DNA from: Sulfurimonas sp.
Lineage (GTDB): Bacteria; Campylobacterota; Campylobacteria; Campylobacterales; Sulfurimonadaceae
Length of the DNA: 64,000 nt
NCBI GenBank assembly: GCA_002899765.1
Contig: PPDH01000039.1
Location: 1 to 64,000, forward strand
Direction: 5' to 3'
A model generated the notes under the pieces. It saw nothing but the letters and a program-made list of their open reading frames with translations, had not been told where the DNA came from and ran no database searches. This document shows, piece by piece, positions 60,642 to 64,000 of the stretch; the stretch's first letter is position 1, and each line of letters begins with the position of its first letter. The translations under genes and the position numbers were made by a program.

Positions 60642-61982
60642 ATGAGTGAAAACACTCCACAACAACCTCGCAAAACAAACAACAAAAACAACACAAAAAC
60701 AAGAACACACAATCCGGTAAAAGGCGCTAGCGTCGAAGATTTACGTGTAAAAGGCATAGATGAACTCACGACGATGGCAGTTGAGCTAAACATCGACAAT
60801 CCAAATGAACTTAAGCGTCAAGACCTTATCTTTGAGATATTAAAAGCTCAAACGGAGCAAGGCGGCTTTATCCTCTTTAGCGGTATCTTAGAGATTATGC
60901 TCGATGGTTACGGTTTTATCCGCTCGATTGATAAAAGTTTTGATGAGAGTATCAACGATGCGTATGTGTCAAATACCCAAATCAAACGTTTCGCTCTTCG
61001 TAACGGAGATGTAGTAACAGGTCAGGTTCGGCCTCCAAAGGACCAAGAGAGATACTACGCACTTATTAAAATAGAAGCCGTTAACGGTCTTCCTCCCGAA
61101 GAGAGCAAAAAAAGACCTCTCTTTGAAAATCTCACTCCGCTATATCCAACAGATCAAATTAAATTAGAATACAGAGAAAAAGGCTTAACCGGTCGTATGA
61201 TGGATCTTTTTGTTCCTATCTGCAAAGGTCAGCGCGGACTAATCGTTGCACCTCCAAGAAGCGGTAAAACAGAACTTTTAAAAGAGATTGCCAACGGTAT
61301 AACACACAACCATCCTGAAATTGATTTAATGGTTCTGCTTGTTGATGAAAGACCTGAAGAGGTAACGGACATGGAGAGAAGTGTAAAAGGCGAGGTTTAC
61401 AGCTCTACATTTGATATGCCTGCAAAAAACCATGTAAAAGTGGCTGAAATGGTAATAGAAAAAGCAAAAAGACGTGTTGAACTAGGTCGTGATGTCGTTA
61501 TCCTTCTTGATTCTATCACTCGTCTGGCACGTGCTTACAATACAGTAACACCTTCAAGCGGCAAGGTTCTCTCAGGCGGAGTTGACGCAAATGCACTGCA
61601 CAAACCAAAAAGATTCTTCGGAGCTGCCAGAAATATAGAAAACGGCGGAAGTTTAACAATTATCGCGACTGCTCTTGTTGATACGGGAAGCAGAATGGAT
61701 GAAGTCATCTTTGAAGAGTTCAAAGGAACAGGCAACTCAGAGGTTGTACTTGATCGCAAAATCGCAGACAGAAGAATCTTCCCTGCTATGGATATTCTAA
61801 AATCCGGAACAAGAAAAGATGAGCTTCTTATCGCACCGGAAATTCTGCAAAAAGTGTTTATCCTCCGTCAAATGATTCACAAACAAGAAAATGAGATAGA
61901 GGCACTCAAATTTGTCTACTCTACCATGGGCAAAAAAGCTACAAATGAAGAGTTCCTTGAAAGTATGAATCCTAATCAATAA
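60642..61982 (+). CDS. rho: Transcription termination factor Rho
   Basis: A 446-residue hexameric RNA helicase. The N-terminal basic extension precedes the RNA-binding cold-shock-like domain (GFIRS); the P-loop is [12 protein letters not shown] and the Q/R-loop motifs [12 protein letters not shown] and [13 protein letters not shown] are intact. The stop overlaps the murI start (TAATG). A 171-base gap precedes it. Confidence 0.95.
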   Translation: MSENTPQQPRKTNNKNNTKTRTHNPVKGASVEDLRVKGIDELTTMAVELNIDNPNELKRQDLIFEILKAQTEQGGFILFSGILEIMLDGYGFIRSIDKSFDESINDAYVSNTQIKRFALRNGDVVTGQVRPPKDQERYYALIKIEAVNGLPPEESKKRPLFENLTPLYPTDQIKLEYREKGLTGRMMDLFVPICKGQRGLIVAPPRSGKTELLKEIANGITHNHPEIDLMVLLVDERPEEVTDMERSVKGEVYSSTFDMPAKNHVKVAEMVIEKAKRRVELGRDVVILLDSITRLARAYNTVTPSSGKVLSGGVDANALHKPKRFFGAARNIENGGSLTIIATALVDTGSRMDEVIFEEFKGTGNSEVVLDRKIADRRIFPAMDILKSGTRKDELLIAPEILQKVFILRQMIHKQENEIEALKFVYSTMGKKATNEEFLESMNPNQ

Positions 61983-62725
61983 TGAAAGTCGGCGTATTTG
62001 ACAGCGGAATCGGCGGCTTAACTGTTGTAAAATCTCTGCTTGAGCACCATCTTTTCGCAGAGATAGTCTATTTTGGAGACACTGCGAGAGTTCCTTATGG
62101 CATAAAAGACAAAACTACTATCATTCGCTACGCTATAGAAGCCGTAGAGTTTTTTAAAAACTTTTACCTTGATCTCATAATAGTCGCATGTAACACGGTG
62201 AGCGCACATGCACTTGATGAGATGCGGGAAGTTTACTCTTGTCCTGTTATCGGCGTTGTTGAAGCTGGGATTTTAGCAACTGCAAATGCAATCAAAGATA
62301 AAAACGCAAATATACTAATCCTTTGAACAAAAGCGACAATCAACTCTAGAGCGTATGAAATAGGACTACATGTAGAAGGATTTTATAATCTTCAAGCAAA
62401 AGCGACGGGGCTCTTTGTTCCCATAGTTGAAGAGGAGATTTATGAGGGCGAAGTTTTAGAAGCAGCTTTTAGACACTATTTTGGAACCATTACGGCTCCT
62501 GATGCAATCATTTTGGGCTGTACTCATTTTCCTCTCATTTCAGAAGCTCTTCAAAATCATTTTAACAAAAAAAGCGTACTTATACACTCAGGCAATGCCA
62601 TAGTCGAGTATCTTCAAAAAGAGTTTGATTTTAGTAAAAGATATGAGAAACCACGATTGGAGTTTTTTGCTTCAGAAAATCCTGAATCACTAAAAAATAT
62701 AGCAAAAAAATGGCTTGTTTTTTAG
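61982..62725 (+). pseudogene. murI: Glutamate racemase murI, interrupted by one in-frame TGA
   Basis: The gene would make D-glutamate for peptidoglycan. Codons for 114 residues are followed by TGA at 62324-62326, then the same frame continues to 62725 (247 codons before the stop, normal length). The junction ANILIL-stop-TKATINS replaces the nearly invariant glycine of the GTxAT motif, so GGA to TGA fits. Both catalytic cysteines (VACNTVSAHA and LGCTHFPL) are in place on either side. The gene is normally essential, so a working copy would be expected elsewhere or the sequence is wrong here. Confidence 0.9.
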
Positions 62726-62735
62726 TATGAGATAA

Positions 62736-62764
62736 TTTTATTCCGGACATACTCCGGAATAAAA
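62736..62764. terminator. Strong bidirectional terminator after murI
   Basis: A perfect 12-bp stem, TTTTATTCCGGA/TCCGGAATAAAA, around CATAC, with A and T runs at its ends. It lies between convergent murI and the histone-like gene and serves both. Confidence 0.88.
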
Positions 62765-62781
62765 AAAGTATAAATTAAAAT

Positions 62782-62973
62782 CTACTTTGCAATCTTTTTC
62801 GCAACTTTTTTTGCTAACTTTTTAGCATCTTTTTTAGCAGTTACACCTTTTTTTACAACCGCTTTTACTACTTTTTTAGTAGCTTTTTTGATATCTTCTT
62901 TAGCGATATCTGCTTTTTTAGTAGCTTTCTTTGCTACTTTTCTTACTACTTTTTTATCTAGTACTTTTGCCAT
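62782..62973 (-). CDS. Lysine-rich histone H1-like protein
   Basis: A 63-residue protein, about 40 percent lysine, made of degenerate KKATKKVVKAV-type repeats with alanine and valine. It resembles the C-terminal tail of histone H1 and bacterial H1-like proteins, and should bind DNA or RNA as a chromatin-like factor. AAAGGAG precedes the ATG and the promoter upstream is near-perfect, so high expression is likely. Confidence 0.75.
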   Translation of the reverse strand: MAKVLDKKVVRKVAKKATKKADIAKEDIKKATKKVVKAVVKKGVTAKKDAKKLAKKVAKKIAK

Positions 62974-63025
62974 TTAGGACTCCTTTGATTTTTTTTATCA
63001 CTAAAAATAGTAATAATTTATAGGC

Positions 63026-63054
63026 ATTATATATTTTATATATACTATTGTCAA
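63026..63054 (-). promoter_or_regulatory. Near-perfect sigma-70 promoter of the histone-like gene
   Basis: Reading the minus strand: TTGACA, a 17-base AT-rich spacer, then TATAAT. Both hexamers match consensus exactly, which is rare in this window. Confidence 0.85.
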
Positions 63055-63110
63055 GTGCTTATAGAGATACGCTATAATTTCATATTAATTATGAACTATA
63101 AAGAGAGTCT

Positions 63111-63401
63111 ATGACATTTATCGATTTTAAAAAATTACTCCTTGATGCGGATATAACTCTGCCGAAATTCAGCAAACTTATAAAAGTTAGTGAAAAAAAC
63201 ATCCAGGCATATAAAAAGAAAAAAGAGGTACCAAATACTATTGCCGTTATAGCTGCGTGTTTTGCATCAATGAAAAATGCCGATGTTGATTACAAAGAAG
63301 TTATAGAATCACTTCAGTTACAAGCAAAAACAAAAAAAGGAGTAGGATTTGCAAAAAAGGAGCCTGCAAAAAAAGAGAATACTGAGAATCCTCAATTATA
63401 A
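63111..63401 (+). CDS. Small HTH-like protein with lysine-rich tail
   Basis: A 96-residue protein. The N-terminal part, TLPKFSKLIKVSEKNIQAYK, reads like a helix-turn-helix of the XRE type; the tail (about 72-96) is Lys/Glu/Pro-rich. It is divergent from the histone-like gene. The function may be DNA binding, but targets are unknown. Confidence 0.6.
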   Translation: MTFIDFKKLLLDADITLPKFSKLIKVSEKNIQAYKKKKEVPNTIAVIAACFASMKNADVDYKEVIESLQLQAKTKKGVGFAKKEPAKKENTENPQL

Positions 63402-63542
63402 ATCAATGTAACATTTATGAAATAAATCAACATTAAAATTCCGGCATAACTTAGCTTGTAAAAAATGAATACTCTATGAAAAGGAGTCTATTTTCAATCT
63501 GCAAGACAAAAGTTAAATTTTTATGATGCCAAAGGTCTTTTT

Positions 63543-64000
63543 ATGTCAAAACTCTCCATTAAAAAACAAATCCTCTTTCTTATCTCAATCTCTTTGCTTT
63601 TTTTAACTCTTGTCACATCATATATATCGAGTACAAAGAGTAAAAATGCTCTTTTAGCCGATAGTTATGCAAAATTAACTGCGGCGAGAGATATAAAAAA
63701 ACATCAACTTGAGAATTTTTTTCATAGATGTGTCCAAGATATAGAAATCCTTACAAACAGCAATAACCTGCAAAATTTGGCGTGGGATCTCTTAAGTGTT
63801 TATGATGATTTAGAAGTCGAAGCGGATGCACCTTTTCCTGTCAATGACGCATCCGCAAAAGAGGAACGATTGCCGCATGAGAGCTATTTCCAAAAATATT
63901 ACAAAAGCTATGGATATAGTGACATCTATATTGTTTTAGCCAAACATGGGCATGTTGCTTATAGCGGGGCAAAAAAAGAGGATTACGGTGCAAACCTTAC
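63543..64000 (+). CDS. Chemoreceptor-like membrane protein, 5' end only
   Basis: An open frame from ATG 63543 to the window edge, so it is incomplete and missing from the ORF track. It has a transmembrane helix at about 9-28 and a periplasmic region with LTAARDIKKHQLENFF, which in Campylobacterota precedes Cache-type sensor domains of methyl-accepting chemotaxis proteins. AAAGG precedes the start. The signalling half lies outside the window. Confidence 0.7.
   Translation, partial: MSKLSIKKQILFLISISLLFLTLVTSYISSTKSKNALLADSYAKLTAARDIKKHQLENFFHRCVQDIEILTNSNNLQNLAWDLLSVYDDLEVEADAPFPVNDASAKEERLPHESYFQKYYKSYGYSDIYIVLAKHGHVAYSGAKKEDYGANL

Overview
The window looks like a chromosomal segment from a free-living, nitrate-reducing, sulfur-oxidising Campylobacterota (epsilonproteobacterium), most likely Sulfurimonas or a close relative. 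This is inferred from the nap gene set in the order napA-G-H-B-F-L-(PAS)-D, a sulfide:quinone oxidoreductase, CheV/CheA with a fused receiver/CheW, an Mqo malate dehydrogenase, AT-rich DNA and tightly packed genes. I ran no database search; all family calls are by reading motifs.

Layout. 0.1-6.3 kb: periplasmic rhodanese, an RND permease with a small partner gene, DUF445, S4 and DUF5610-like genes, and a cold-shock gene. 6.4-11.3 kb: GNAT acetyltransferase, mqo, an ABC-F ATPase of the YbiT type, a DUF5718-like gene and a SUI1-like gene. 11.5-18.8 kb: katG, putA and gdhA. 18.8-24.7 kb: diguanylate cyclase, response regulator, hybrid histidine kinase and a deformylase-like membrane protein. 24.8-29.7 kb: a small ORF missing from the ORF track, sqr, pepN and a conserved hypothetical. 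30.0-40.2 kb: nitrate respiration block (Crp/Fnr regulator, nitrate-sensor-like protein, nap operon and unknown trailing genes). 40.2-51.0 kb: an eleven-gene minus-strand run greA-argC-lpxH/J-cheV-cheA-cheW-mlaE-mlaF-mlaD-lipoprotein-pepP with almost no gaps. 51.1-54.3 kb: a haem protein, intergenic repeats and a toxin-antitoxin-like island (small protein, zeta-like kinase, nucleotidyltransferase, truncated Fic). 54.5-60.5 kb: tcdA, surE and a Fur-family regulator divergent from znuA-znuC-znuB and a DUF1007-NicO transporter. 60.6-64.0 kb: rho, murI, a lysine-rich histone-like gene, an HTH protein and the start of a chemoreceptor.

The most striking feature is not a single gene. Five otherwise full-length conserved genes (katG, putA, pepN, napA, murI) each carry exactly one in-frame stop codon, and pepN has also lost the first zinc-binding histidine of its HExxH motif. 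All six lesions can be explained by a single G:C to T:A change. Because murI is normally essential, template damage or consensus error is a serious explanation beside real mutation.

Other points worth attention are the unknown genes at the end of the nap cluster, a PilJ/NarX-type nitrate sensor module with no output domain, a deformylase-like pseudoenzyme fused to membrane helices, a 54-residue protein after sqr, and the toxin-antitoxin-like island.
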